Shown: positions 25,201 through 33,951, counted from the stretch's first letter. The stretch: 64,000 nt of DNA from Gracilimonas mengyeensis (GCF_900182705.1 NZ_FXTP01000002.1:434001-498000), one strand, 5' to 3'. Notes: generated from the sequence alone by a model not told the origin. Numbers and translations are program-made.

Positions 25201-25750
25201 GATGGCACCATGCCGGGTTAGCCCCGGTAATAAAAAAACAGTTGGCCAGTTCGATATCCTCGTAGCTGATGGGCACAGAATCCTCGCCCAAAGATTTTTT
25301 GTAGCCTGCCACGGCCGAGCTCATACACAGGCGGGAATTCGTATCAATATTGTTGGTACCAATAAAGCCTTTGGCCAGTTTGTTAACGGTATAATATTCT
25401 TCGGTGAGGCATTGCCCGGAGACATAGAAACCCACCGAATCGGGGCCGTGCTTGTCGATGAAGGTGCGGAACACAGCTGAGGCCCGGTCCAGCGCCGTAT
25501 CCCAGGTAACGCGTCGGCGGGGCTGATGGCGCGCCCAGCGCATGGATGGGTAAAGCAGGCGGTCGGACTTATCTGATACGGTGTAGTGAAGGTTCATCCC
25601 TTTGGAGCAAAGCATGCCGCGGTTTACGGGGTGGTTTTCATCACCGGTGACTTTAATCTGCCCTTTAGAATTTTTCTCCACAACCACACCACATCCCACT
25701 CCGCAGTAGGAACAGGTGGATTTAAATGTTTCGATACCGGCTTGGTTCAT
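22238..25750 (-). CDS. Assimilatory nitrate reductase fused to FAD/NAD(P)H reductase and [2Fe-2S] domains
   Basis: 1170 residues. Residues 1-700 are a molybdopterin oxidoreductase of the NasA/NarB type: the Fe4S4 cysteines are C13, C16, C20 and C48, NSRLCMSS holds the molybdenum-ligand Cys, and TGRIRDQWHTRTRTGKV is the cofactor-binding region near the end. From about 715 a pyridine-nucleotide disulfide oxidoreductase domain follows (LVVGAGAAAYQF, LATGSR, VVIVGGGLLGLE, VYAIGTRPN). The last 60 residues are a BFD-like [2Fe-2S] domain with CSC and CGSC. A single chain could thus take electrons from NAD(P)H to nitrate. No signal peptide, so cytoplasmic. Confidence 0.88.
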   Translation of the reverse strand: MNQAGIETFKSTCSYCGVGCGVVVEKNSKGQIKVTGDENHPVNRGMLCSKGMNLHYTVSDKSDRLLYPSMRWARHQPRRRVTWDTALDRASAVFRTFIDKHGPDSVGFYVSGQCLTEEYYTVNKLAKGFIGTNNIDTNSRLCMSSAVAGYKKSLGEDSVPISYEDIELANCFFITGANPAWCHPILFRRIEAHKEKHPDVKIIVADPRETKSCALADLHLQLNPGTDITLYHAIARCLIENGRIDKEFIQEHTDGFGDFREQVMEKPLEESASICGLEVSEIKQAAQWIGDANGFITMWAMGLNQSVDGTDKNLALINLSLITGQVGKPGSGPFSLTGQPNAMGGREVGGMASLLSSHRDLGNAEHRKEVAKRWGVDSIPAEPGYTATQMFEALRNGDMKAIWIICTNPVVSLPNSALVDEALEKAKFVIVQDISKRSETVDYADLVLPAAGYLEKEGTMTNSERRISYLNKVVDAPGEALPDAEILCRFARKMGYHGFDFDSASDIFDEHCMMTGGTNIDITGLSYEYLKQNGTVQWPFPKNAENDTPRLFTDKQFYTPNRRAQIHTQKTAQPEREGEDKPLVLTTGRIRDQWHTRTRTGKVNRLNQHIPQPYVEIHPQDAQNRKITDGDVVEITNDRGRVRVQATLSKNIKPGVVFIPMHWGKILKKDFPRANNLTSSRVDPVSKEPDFKYSTVEISKFSKAKEKILVVGAGAAAYQFVNRYRELNTEDEIEVFSKEEHPFYNRVLLPDYISGELDWEQLQKMKTGYLEELDLTLHKEVSVESISREDKTVIDSNGKKHSYDQLILATGSRANFPKDIPELPGVFTIRQRSDADRLQEYTQNEGHVVIVGGGLLGLEMCASLCQADMEVTLVHRNPRLMERQLDQMASDLLYRHVQECGINVMFNDEIEHLSQSGEKIKASLKSGKFLDCKAVVYAIGTRPNIGLASEAGLTCKRGVVVNEHLQTSDPDIYAIGEIAEFEGTMNGITAAAEQQAEIAAGYISGDLSSHYAGSLSMNILKFPGLDLCSLGISEAPENDPDYEEIVLLDQSQLFYKKCIVYQDKLVGAILMGDKAEFNDFRKLIDSEMELSDRRKELLRSGQAMPPMKGKLICSCNNVGDGNIREAMEAGCHDFGKLCQQTGAGTGCGSCKPEVKTLLEQFDGEQLVSEQ

Positions 25751-26032
25751 ATCTGGGTTCGGGTTGATGAGTATCGTGGTGAAAAATTACGATAATGCGA
25801 ATCTTGTACTATTGGAGTCTTCCTCTCCTGGGAGAGGAAACAAAGGTGAGGGTTTTGGTAACATTGATCTATATCGAAACAGGAAATTATTTTGGTTGCC
25901 TTAATAACCCTCCCCTTAATCCCCTCCCAAGAGGGGAAGTTCGTTGGTTGAGTTGCTTTTCTTATTAATAGAGCCATTTTCCGAATCTGCCTGGTTTTTC
26001 TTATTTGATAAATTTCTTTCCTGGCAAACCCA
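25751..26032. repeat. Intergenic REP-like sequence between narK and the nitrate reductase gene
   Basis: Contains CCTCTCCTGGGAGAGG near 25821-25837 and paired AGGTGAGGGTT and AACCCTCCCCTTAATCCCCTCCC...GAGGGG blocks, a common Bacteroidota spacer pattern. The start region of the nitrate reductase gene lies at the left end. No gene is seen. Confidence 0.45.
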
Positions 26033-27397
26033 TCAATCCGCATAGGCAGGTTCTAACTCGCCATCTGTTTCATTCATAGCTACTTCCAGCTCATGGCGGG
26101 CTTCCTTTTCATCCCCCATAGAAAAACGGATAGTGAACGCGAGGAAAGAGACTACCGTTACCACGCAGCCAATTAAGAATAAGGCATCAGGATAGCTTAT
26201 AGATTCATACTTGAAGAGGAAACCAGCCATCACCGCCCCGGCATTACCACCGGCGCCCACAATGCCTGAGACTGCTCCTACCGCTTTTCGGTTGATGAAA
26301 GGAACGACAGAAAAGGTGGCTCCTTCGGCCATTTGTACGCACAGGCTAAAGAAAATCATAGTGCCTATTGCGAGGCCAAGCGTTCCCATACTTGCAAAAA
26401 GCATCAGGGCTAATCCTTCCAGCAACAGCATCACAAAAAGAAATTTAACCCGACCTGAAAGACCGTATTTGATGCCGAACTTATCCCCAAAATACCCGCC
26501 CATAGAACGGGCAAAAAGGTTCATCAGGCCAAATGATCCGGCAATCAAACCTGCTGTTTTTAAATCCAGGGAAAAGTAATCGTAATAATAAATGGCGGCG
26601 ATGTTATTAATAGTGAGCTCAATGCCGAAACTTGCCCCGTAAATCACAAATAAGCTCCATACGCGGTAATCTTTCATAACATCTTTAAGGGAAACATCGG
26701 CCTCATCTTCTTCCTCGCCTTCAAATTCAGCCACACTATCCACTTCTAAATCGGAAAAATTACCCTCAAGGGTGTCGGTGGTGAAATTGTAGTAGAGTAT
26801 ACCTAAGCCAATCATCGCAACGCCGGGCACTACCATAGCCCATCGCCAGGCTGCGCCATCTTCAAATCCTAAAAACACAAAGCCGGCAAAAATAAGCGGC
26901 ATGATAACTTGCGTGGCTCCTCCGCCCATGTTGCCCCAGCCGGCGGTGGTGGCATTGGCGGTACCCACCACATTATCGGCAAACATAACGGAAGTGTGGT
27001 ATTGGGTGATTACAAAAGAAGCTCCAATCACGCCAATCATTAAACGGAAGAGCAAAAAGCTTTCGTAGCTGTTGCTGAGCCCAACGCCAATTACGGGCAG
27101 GGAGCCTACAATCAGCAGGGTGGTGTAGGTGAGGCGCGGACCGAATTTATCACAAAAGCGCCCGATAAAAATGCGCGCAATAACCGTGATGGCTACCGAC
27201 GCGATAATTGTATTTCCGATTTGGGATTGGGTGAGGTTTAGCTCTTCGCGGATGACGGCCATTAGTGGCGCAACGCCGAACCAGCCAAAGAAACACAGGA
27301 AAAATGAGATCCATGACAGGTGAAAGGTGCGCATGTGCGGCGCAGCAAAACTAAATAGATTGATGCGGGTTGCTTTATTGGTATCGTTTGTTTTCAT
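26033..27397 (-). CDS. narK: Nitrate/nitrite transporter, MFS family (NarK/NasA type)
   Basis: 454 residues with about twelve hydrophobic segments. The nitrate signature TTAGWGNMGGGATQVIMP after helix 5 and FIGRFCDKFGPRLTY (the loop 2-3 MFS motif) identify the family. A second nitrate signature lies in SGIVGAGGNAGAVMAGFLF. An acidic cytoplasmic loop of about 30 residues (EFEGEEEDEADVS) separates the two halves. It imports nitrate for the fused reductase and may export nitrite. It is transcribed with nirD and nirB upstream and the nitrate reductase gene downstream. Confidence 0.92.
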   Translation of the reverse strand: MKTNDTNKATRINLFSFAAPHMRTFHLSWISFFLCFFGWFGVAPLMAVIREELNLTQSQIGNTIIASVAITVIARIFIGRFCDKFGPRLTYTTLLIVGSLPVIGVGLSNSYESFLLFRLMIGVIGASFVITQYHTSVMFADNVVGTANATTAGWGNMGGGATQVIMPLIFAGFVFLGFEDGAAWRWAMVVPGVAMIGLGILYYNFTTDTLEGNFSDLEVDSVAEFEGEEEDEADVSLKDVMKDYRVWSLFVIYGASFGIELTINNIAAIYYYDYFSLDLKTAGLIAGSFGLMNLFARSMGGYFGDKFGIKYGLSGRVKFLFVMLLLEGLALMLFASMGTLGLAIGTMIFFSLCVQMAEGATFSVVPFINRKAVGAVSGIVGAGGNAGAVMAGFLFKYESISYPDALFLIGCVVTVVSFLAFTIRFSMGDEKEARHELEVAMNETDGELEPAYAD

Positions 27398-27632
27398 CGC
27401 TACAGTGGTGGTTTAGAAGGATACTTCATTATTTGGCATATGCACATGAAAGCGGGAGAGCAGGGTTGCCGATGTAGTTGCTGTTTTCAGCTAAGAAAAG
27501 TCAGGCAAATGGCCTGCTTCGTTCTTATGAAGTGACAACTGTATAGACTTCTTCTGCAAGACCGTTACAGGTTTTTGAAAGCTCTCTCGTGCTTTCGTAA
27601 AAGTGCAGTGATTGGAGAAGTGGAGGAGGGTA
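27398..27632 (-). promoter_or_regulatory. nirD-narK spacer with leader-like hairpins
   Basis: On the minus strand the 235-base spacer contains GAAAGC...GCTTTC and, further on, CAGGC-CATTT-GCCTG followed by ACTTTTCTT, a weak terminator-like hairpin. It could attenuate narK or stabilise mRNA ends. No known nitrate riboswitch or ANTAR-type hairpin pair is recognised with confidence. Confidence 0.3.
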
Positions 27633-27980
27633 TCAGCTAAGGCCGATATACACGTATCCGTCCTCTACTTTTACCGGGTAGGTGGTTACTGCTTCTTCTT
27701 CGCCGTTGATATTTTCGCCAGATTGAAGAGAGAATGCTTTTTTATGAAAAGGACAAGCCACTTTAGGCTCATTTTCCGATTCACCGATCATGCCCCGGGC
27801 TAATGCCATTTCCTTTTTGTGGGGACACATATTTTGGCAGGCGTACCATTCGCCACGGCGGGAAAAGTTGAACACCGCAATCTGTTGATCCTTGTATTTT
27901 ACGCACGCTCCCCCGTTTTTAGGGAAATCTTCAACCTTAGCGGCCTTAAACCACTGGTTGACGTTTTGAGTTGTTTGCAT
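27633..27980 (-). CDS. nirD: Nitrite reductase small subunit, Rieske-type
   Basis: 115 residues forming one Rieske [2Fe-2S] fold. The ligand pairs are in NMCPHKK and CPFHKK (CxH and CxxH). Typical NirD proteins often lack some ligands, but here all four are present, so the cluster may be real. It pairs with NirB in cytoplasmic NAD(P)H-dependent nitrite reduction to ammonium. It lies 90 bases downstream of nirB in the same orientation, consistent with a nirB-nirD-narK transcript. Confidence 0.88.
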   Translation of the reverse strand: MQTTQNVNQWFKAAKVEDFPKNGGACVKYKDQQIAVFNFSRRGEWYACQNMCPHKKEMALARGMIGESENEPKVACPFHKKAFSLQSGENINGEEEAVTTYPVKVEDGYVYIGLS

Positions 27981-28070
27981 GGTTTAGATGAGTAGTAGTT
28001 TTGGAGTTGTAAGTTGAGTGAGTTGAGTGTGTGTGAGTGAACTTCGATGAGGGGTACTTAGCCCCGTTAA

Positions 28071-30617
28071 CTACTTAGAGTCTTTTTCCCAACCAGCAGG
28101 GGCGGGAACTTTTTGTTCGCGATAATCTTTGAATTTCAAGCTTGGATCGGCGTCTTCGGAATTCACGAAATGAGTGAACCGTTTGCGGAGTTCAGGATCG
28201 TTAACCACTTCCGTCCATTCGCAGGCGTATACATTGATGAGTTGTTGCATTTCCTGTTCCAGTTCTTCCCCAATACCAAGAGAATCTTCTACTACCACTT
28301 TTTTGAGGTAGTCCAGTCCGCCGTCCATTTTGTTGAGCCAGGTGGAGGTACGGTTCAGGTGCTCCGCTGTTTTGATGTAAAACATCAGGAAGCGATCCAG
28401 GTATTTGATGAGTGTTTCTTCGTCCAGGTCGGTAGCCAGCAATCGGGCATGTTGTGGATTCGTGCCGCCGTTGCCGCACACGAACAGGTTCCAGCCTTCT
28501 TCGGTGGCAATGATGCCAAAATCCTTGGCCTGGGCTTCCGCGCATTCGCGTACGCATCCTGAAACACCGCCTTTTAATTTATGTGGAGCCCGCAACCCGC
28601 GATATCGTTCTTCAATTTCAATAGCAAAGGAAACGGATTCGTGCAGACCGTACCGGCACCAGGTAGAGCCCACGCAGCTTTTTACGGTGCGCAGTGCTTT
28701 TCCGTAGGCATGACCACTCTCAAAACCAGCCTCAATTAATTCTTCCCAAATATTAGGAAGTTGGTCTACCCGGGCGCCCATCATGTTGATGCGCTGTCCA
28801 CCGGTAATTTTGGTGTACAGGCCATATTTTTTAGCCAGTTGGCCGATAGTAATTAGTTTGTCCGGGGTAATTTCGCCACCGGGTACGCGCGGGATCACGG
28901 AATAGGTTCCGCCACGCTGAATGTTAGCCAGGAACCGGTCGTTGGTATCCTGGATGGTGTCACGATCTTTCAGCACATGTTCATTAAAGGCGCTGGCCAA
29001 CAGAGAGGCTACGGCAGGTTTACATTTTTCGCAGCCGTTGCCGGTTCCATGTTCATCCAGCAGCTCATCATAGGTGTGAATTTCTTTTACTTTGATGAGA
29101 TCGTAAAGCTCCTGCCGGGTGTAGTCAAAATGTTCACAAATTACTTTGCGGACTTCTTTACCCCTTGCCTTCATGGACTGGGTAATCAGGTCATCCAGCA
29201 TAGGAACACAACCGCTGCAGCCGGTTCCGGCTTTGGTGCATCCCTTAATGCTGTCAATATCTTCCATTCCTTCTTCTTCAATCAGAGAGCAAATTTCCCC
29301 CTTGGTTACACTCTCGCAAGAGCAGATGATGGAGTCGTCGGGAAAGTCGTATACTTTTTGTCCGGCACCGGTTTCTCCGTCACGTTCTCCGATAATCAAA
29401 TCAATAGGATCGGGGGGGAGAGAAAAACCGTTCTTAGCAATTTGGAGCAGCATGTTGTAATCGTCTGCGTCTCCAACCAACATCCCGCCTAACAGCCGTT
29501 TGCCGTCTTCCGAGATATTAATCCGTTTGTACACGCCCTTGGCTTTGTTATCAATGATGACCTTTTTGCTGTTCTCTTCTGTTTCGCCAAAAGCATCCCC
29601 AAAACTGGCTACATCAACGCCTACCAGTTTTAGTTTGGTAGACATATCAAACTCGGTGAATTCTTCGTCACCCCCCGTTAGGTTTTCTACCACTACATCG
29701 GCCATTTCGTAGCCTGGTGCCACCAAGCCGTAAATCATACCACGGTGCAGGGCGGATTCGCCAATGGCAAAAATATTTGGATCGTTGGTTTCCATGCGGT
29801 CATTCACCACAATACCGCCGCGTTCGCCTACTTCAAGATCGGCTTTTTTTGCTAATTCATCGCGCGGACGTATTCCTGCAGATATGATGACCATGTCGGC
29901 ATCCAGGCGTTCGCCATCTGCAAAATCGAGGTACTCCGGTGTGCCGTTACCGGCAATTTGTTTGGTGTTTTTGTTGAGCAGGATTTCCAGATTAAAATCT
30001 TCGAGCGCAGATTTAAGGGCCTGGGCACCAATTTCATCCAGTTGGCGGGGCATCAGCCGGGGCGCAAATTCTATTACACTGGTTTCAAGGCCCAAATCCA
30101 TGGCTGATTTAGCTGCCTCAAGCCCCAGCAAGCCACCGCCTATGACGGCTGCTTTGCTGGCTTTTTTAGCGTAATTGGTGATGGCATCGAGGTCTTCGAT
30201 GGTTCGGTAGACAAACACGCCCTTTTTCTCAACGCCTGGAATGGGGGGCACAAAGGCGCTGGAGCCGGTGGCCAGTATTAGCTTATCATACGAAACGGTT
30301 CGGCCTTTTTGTGAAGTAACCGTTTGATTGTCACGATCCAGTTCGGTAATTAATTCACCGGTGTGCAGTTCAATACCGTTTTCTTTGTACCACTCAATTG
30401 GGGCCAGCTGCAAATCTTCCTCACTGGAGTCTTCAAAGTAGGCACTCAGGTGAACGCGATCGTAGGCAGGCCGCGTTTCCTCGCCAAAAATGGTGATCCT
30501 AAAATCCCCTTTATCATTCTTTTTGAGGAGCTTTTCACAAAACTTATAGCCCACCATCCCATTACCTACAATTACAATGTGTTTCTTTTGAGAGTCAGAA
30601 ACTGTGTTGGAAGTCAT
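28071..30617 (-). CDS. nirB: NAD(P)H nitrite reductase, large subunit
   Basis: 848 residues, normal NirB length. Domains in order: FAD/NAD(P)H oxidoreductase (VIVGNGMVGYKF, LATGSSAFVPPIPG, AAVIGGGLLGLEAAKS), a first BFD-like [2Fe-2S] domain (CSCESVTKGEIC...GTGCSGC), a second one (GNGCEKCKP), then the ferredoxin-like and siroheme-Fe4S4 domains. The siroheme cluster cysteines are in SCVGSTWC (C-x5-C) and GCVRECAEAQ (C-x3-C). It reduces nitrite to ammonium with six electrons. Siroheme comes from the cobA, hemD and dehydrogenase genes in the same cluster. First gene of the nirB-nirD-narK group and divergent from cobA. Confidence 0.93.
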   Translation of the reverse strand: MTSNTVSDSQKKHIVIVGNGMVGYKFCEKLLKKNDKGDFRITIFGEETRPAYDRVHLSAYFEDSSEEDLQLAPIEWYKENGIELHTGELITELDRDNQTVTSQKGRTVSYDKLILATGSSAFVPPIPGVEKKGVFVYRTIEDLDAITNYAKKASKAAVIGGGLLGLEAAKSAMDLGLETSVIEFAPRLMPRQLDEIGAQALKSALEDFNLEILLNKNTKQIAGNGTPEYLDFADGERLDADMVIISAGIRPRDELAKKADLEVGERGGIVVNDRMETNDPNIFAIGESALHRGMIYGLVAPGYEMADVVVENLTGGDEEFTEFDMSTKLKLVGVDVASFGDAFGETEENSKKVIIDNKAKGVYKRINISEDGKRLLGGMLVGDADDYNMLLQIAKNGFSLPPDPIDLIIGERDGETGAGQKVYDFPDDSIICSCESVTKGEICSLIEEEGMEDIDSIKGCTKAGTGCSGCVPMLDDLITQSMKARGKEVRKVICEHFDYTRQELYDLIKVKEIHTYDELLDEHGTGNGCEKCKPAVASLLASAFNEHVLKDRDTIQDTNDRFLANIQRGGTYSVIPRVPGGEITPDKLITIGQLAKKYGLYTKITGGQRINMMGARVDQLPNIWEELIEAGFESGHAYGKALRTVKSCVGSTWCRYGLHESVSFAIEIEERYRGLRAPHKLKGGVSGCVRECAEAQAKDFGIIATEEGWNLFVCGNGGTNPQHARLLATDLDEETLIKYLDRFLMFYIKTAEHLNRTSTWLNKMDGGLDYLKKVVVEDSLGIGEELEQEMQQLINVYACEWTEVVNDPELRKRFTHFVNSEDADPSLKFKDYREQKVPAPAGWEKDSK

Positions 30618-30958
30618 ACCGATATTTTATTTTTGTTTTTACAACCCTTCCCCTAATGTGTTGTTTATCGTAGAAATAAGGAAGAAATTGAAATTAAATA
30701 TTTTAGTTTTATATCTCTAAATACTTAATTAAAGAATGTAAAAAATTCGTTTCGCTTCATATATTAACCCCTTTGAAAGTACTTATCAACCTAAAAATAA
30801 AAATTAATACTGTGCTAATTTTGAATTATTTAAACCCTTTAATATTGAATGGTTAATTAATATCGAATAAATTTTATTTTTGCCTTATTATTTCTATAAA
30901 TTGTTACGCGAGAGAATCTTTCCAAGGATTTTGAACACTAACACAGCCATTTGTAACC
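30618..30958. other. AT-rich divergent promoter region between nirB and cobA
   Basis: About 340 bases of strongly AT-rich sequence with no gene. It separates two divergently transcribed genes of one pathway (nirB needs siroheme, cobA makes its precursor), so shared control is plausible. No regulator-binding palindrome stands out. One promoter candidate for cobA is listed separately. Confidence 0.6.
30853..30882 (+). promoter_or_regulatory. Possible cobA promoter of the Bacteroidota type
   Basis: TATTTTTG at 30875-30882 fits the TAnnTTTG -7 element, and TTA at 30853-30855 lies 19 bases upstream where TTG is expected. It is 76 bases before the cobA start. Confidence 0.4.
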
Positions 30959-31807
30959 ATGCAATCCAAAAAGGGAAAACTTGTTTTAGTAGGTGCAGGG
31001 CCCGGCGATCCGGATTTGATAAGCCTGAAAGGGGTAAAAAAATTGTCTGAGGCCGATGTTGTTTTATACGATACGCTCTCTCATCCTGATTTACTGGATC
31101 ATGCTCCACCTGAGGCAGAACGTATTTATGTGGGCAAGAAGCCGGGCTCATGTAAAAACAGTCAGGATGAGATTAACAGCCTGATTGTGGAGAAGGCTTA
31201 TCAGGGACATGTGGTGGTACGCTTGAAAGGCGGTGATCCGTTTATTTTTGGTCGTGGCCACGAAGAGCTGGATTATGCACGCGATCACGGCATACCCGTA
31301 GATGTGGTGCCCGGTATTTCCAGTTGTACATCGGTGGGCGAGCTGCAGAGCATTCCCCTGACAAAGCGATGCGTGAATGAAAGCTTTTGGGTGACTACGG
31401 GGGTAACCCGCAATGGGAGTGTTTCAGAGGATATCAGGATGGCTGCCCAGACAAATGCTACCATCGTGATTTTGATGGGCATGCGAAACCTCCCAAAAAT
31501 CGTCAATATTTTTAAATCTTATAATCGGAAGAGCCTTCCCGTAGCGGTCATCCAGAAGGGCTCCCTGCCGGAAGAGAAAATTGCGCTGGGAACCATTGGT
31601 ACTATTGTAGAAGAAGTGAACAAACATGGTTTGACCAATCCTGCCCTTATCCTGATTGGAGAAGTGGTGAAGCTACATCCGGCTTATCATTCAGCACAAA
31701 AGCCCCGGTATTTTGTAGGAAAAAGAGGGATGTATAAAAAGGTACGTCACCGTTTCAGTGAATTTTCTGAATACTTGAAAACCGGAATTACAGCTCTTAG
31801 TTATTAG
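30959..31807 (+). CDS. cobA: Uroporphyrinogen-III C-methyltransferase
   Basis: 282 residues of the SUMT family. VGAGPGDPDLISLKG begins the enzyme, and RLKGGDPFIFGRGHEE and VVPGISS are SAM- and substrate-binding motifs. It methylates uroporphyrinogen III at C2 and C7 to precorrin-2. It is stand-alone, without the CysG dehydrogenase domain, which is encoded separately at 18211. The C-terminus (about 30 residues, YFVGKRGMYKKVRHRF) is a short basic extension. It is the only siroheme gene next to nirB, whose product depends on it. Confidence 0.92.
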   Translation: MQSKKGKLVLVGAGPGDPDLISLKGVKKLSEADVVLYDTLSHPDLLDHAPPEAERIYVGKKPGSCKNSQDEINSLIVEKAYQGHVVVRLKGGDPFIFGRGHEELDYARDHGIPVDVVPGISSCTSVGELQSIPLTKRCVNESFWVTTGVTRNGSVSEDIRMAAQTNATIVILMGMRNLPKIVNIFKSYNRKSLPVAVIQKGSLPEEKIALGTIGTIVEEVNKHGLTNPALILIGEVVKLHPAYHSAQKPRYFVGKRGMYKKVRHRFSEFSEYLKTGITALSY

Positions 31808-31954
31808 ATCTAAGTTATTGCCTTTATTTATAGTTCAATGGGTTTGATGGCAGGATTTTTCCATCTCCTTTTTTATGAAATGAAAAGATGAAAGGATTGC
31901 TTCAGTACGTGCCAAAAGGGATACTATCAAGGCAAATTGCAGGAAGTCCGGGGA

Positions 31955-32446
31955 TCAAATTACTGCTTTCTCCACAACAATCCGGTCTCCCTTTTTGATT
32001 ATACCACCTTCCAATATCTGTGCGCGTAATCCGGCTTTATGCACCAGCGGCTTCATAATTTTTTTGCCGGTTAGTTTTTCCAGATGCCGGCAGGGCTCGC
32101 AGAGTTCTATGCCTTTGACTTTCACTTTACCCACAAAAAACGTTTGACCTGTAAGGTTGTTCAGATGAACTCCTTTTGTTACCAGGTTGCGCCGCAGATC
32201 GCCAGGCTGAACAGTGCCGTAGCGTCCGTCTTTGTTCAGTATTTCTACAGATTCAAACTCTACCAAAGTCAGTTCTTTTTTCGGACGACGTTTTTCTTCC
32301 GGTGTACTTAGTTGTTTAGAGTAGTAGCGGTCGCCCTTCAGCCCGATTCCGGCTACGGCTTCTATATCTTCCACTTCCGTGATTTTACCGCCCTCGTCCC
32401 GACTGATAAAAATGCCGGCAACTTTCCCTTCTTTCTCTGTAATCAC
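31955..32446 (-). CDS. MOSC domain protein
   Basis: 163 residues. GIGLKGDRYY, ELTLVEFESVE, PGDLRRNLVTKGVHLN and the conserved cysteine segment LCEPCRHLEK are MOSC signatures. MOSC domains occur in molybdenum cofactor sulfurase and in YiiM/YcbX-type molybdoenzymes that reduce N-hydroxylated compounds. The nearby moa genes fit a cofactor-binding role, but whether it is an enzyme or a carrier is open. Convergent with cobA. Confidence 0.8.
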   Translation of the reverse strand: MITEKEGKVAGIFISRDEGGKITEVEDIEAVAGIGLKGDRYYSKQLSTPEEKRRPKKELTLVEFESVEILNKDGRYGTVQPGDLRRNLVTKGVHLNNLTGQTFFVGKVKVKGIELCEPCRHLEKLTGKKIMKPLVHKAGLRAQILEGGIIKKGDRIVVEKAVI

Positions 32447-32613
32447 ATTTAAATAATCAGGTTAAACAGGTTCATGAATAATGTAATTAATATAGTATTC
32501 GCTCCGGAAAAGCTGTAATTAATTTTATGGTCGCTCTGCAATCATGAGAGATTTTTATTTTGAGGTGTTATATCCTATGCATGTGGCAGAATTGTTGAAG
32601 CACAAATATCGTA

Positions 32614-32795
32614 TAATCGTCGGACCACTCCCTGCTTAGTTGCACGGCTTGCTTTATGGAGCTGTACAAGTGAGGCAAACGGTTGTTTCTTTGTCAGTGG
32701 TCGGACGAGTTTATTGCTCTTTTGTCCCATACTTCGTCCGACGACTCCAGTTCGTCTGACGATTAAATCTTGCAGAAATGCTTTTTTGGCCTAAA
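32614..32795 (-). repeat. ~180-bp structured repeat, copy C (reverse orientation)
   Basis: Reverse complement of the unit at 39889-40078 with scattered changes. It shares AATCGTC.GACGA, CTGGAGTCGTCGGACGA, CTCGTCCGACCACT and AGTGGTC.G.CGATT in the same order and spacing. The rest of 32447-32844 shows no gene. Confidence 0.8.
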
Positions 32796-32844
32796 ATATT
32801 CGTAGCACCTCAAAATAAAAACCTGCCGCAATCATTTAAGTCGA

Positions 32845-33594
32845 TTAAAATAAATACTGTGCCAGCATTTTAATTCCAGCTATCAACAACACGATGGCGA
32901 GCAGGTATTGAATGAAAAAAGGTTTTACGGATTTTACCCCGGTTCGTGATCCGATATAGCCACCAACCACTACCGGGATCGTAAAGTATAGAGCTGTTGA
33001 CCATAATATCGCGGTCGAAAATGCGTGCCCCATAATTCCGCTTATTGAGTTTACCAAAATAAAAAGCGCACTTACAGCAGCAATCTTTTTCAATTTCCCC
33101 CAGCCTAAAAATAGCATGAAGGGAGTGAGGAAAATACCCCCGCCAACACCAATCAATCCCGACAGGAAACCAATGCCCAGTCCTGCAATCAAAGCTGCCG
33201 GAATATAGACCGGCTTTTCCTGTTCAATTTTGATCTTTTTCACCGTTCGGATTAGTATGGTAGCCGACATCAAAAGCAGAACAATGCCTACGATAATGAA
33301 AAACAGGCTTGCTTCAACTGTAATGTATCCGCCCAGGAAGGCAGCGGGAATGGAGGTGATGGCAAAAGGCCAGAAGAGCGTCCATTCAAAATGTCCGCGG
33401 CTCCCGTAATTGTACATTGCGATGGAAGAAACCAGGATATTCAGGATGAGCACCACCGAAACCATTTGTGGGGAAAAGAAACCGGTAAGCGTCAAAATAG
33501 CAATATATCCGGATGCACCGCCGTGGCCTACCGAACCATAAATAAATGCAACTACAAAAAATAACAGCAACAGGTAAAGAGGAAATTCAAGCAA
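32845..33594 (-). CDS. TauE/SafE-family transporter (probable sulfite or organosulfonate exporter)
   Basis: 249 residues, seven to eight hydrophobic segments, with the duplicated family motif: GSVGHGGASGY in the first half and GLIGVGGGIFLTPFML in the second. Family members (TSUP) export anions such as sulfite, sulfoacetate or thiosulfate. In this setting nitrite or another oxyanion cannot be excluded, but nothing in the sequence decides it. It diverges from moaD and lies next to one repeat copy. Confidence 0.82.
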   Translation of the reverse strand: MLEFPLYLLLLFFVVAFIYGSVGHGGASGYIAILTLTGFFSPQMVSVVLILNILVSSIAMYNYGSRGHFEWTLFWPFAITSIPAAFLGGYITVEASLFFIIVGIVLLLMSATILIRTVKKIKIEQEKPVYIPAALIAGLGIGFLSGLIGVGGGIFLTPFMLFLGWGKLKKIAAVSALFILVNSISGIMGHAFSTAILWSTALYFTIPVVVGGYIGSRTGVKSVKPFFIQYLLAIVLLIAGIKMLAQYLF

Positions 33595-33951
33595 GAGAGA
33601 GTATTATTTTTAGGAATACGGTTATTGATGATTTCTTTGATTACCGAGAGAGCAATCGGGAGGATTGTTTTAGCATTGCGGAAGTTAGATCATTCAGTTG
33701 CATAATCAATAGAGTGCTTCTGTTCCTTTAGGGGAAACGTAGAAATACTTCTTGTAGGTTAACTGCTACGGTTGCAAAAAGCACTAAGAGCTTTTTTAAT
33801 ATCTGAGGCTAATGATCACCTTAGCTCTCCTAAAATAATAAGCGGAAGTTTTACCGTACAAGCTAAACTTATGGATGAGCTTTATAAAACCATTAGATTA
33901 AAGTACTTTGCGAGCCCGGTATTTAAAACACGAATAAATAAGTATCGAACC
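33595..33951. other. Divergent intergenic region between the TSUP gene and moaD
   Basis: An open frame from 33772 continues into moaD, but its first 60 codons have no MoaD likeness and MoaD proteins are about 80 residues long, so this part is taken as noncoding. No clear hairpin or operator is seen. Confidence 0.5.

Noticed and set aside
23015-25480. Several plus-strand frames inside the nitrate reductase gene
   Set aside because: They overlap a long gene with clear domains and carry no recognisable protein features.
30618-30958. FNR- or NsrR-like binding site before nirB
   Set aside because: No palindrome matching TTGAT-N4-ATCAA or a similar strong motif was found in the AT-rich sequence.
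33772-33951. 60-codon N-terminal extension of moaD
   Set aside because: It has no MoaD likeness, MoaD proteins are about 80 residues, and a good start exists at 33952 or 33970.
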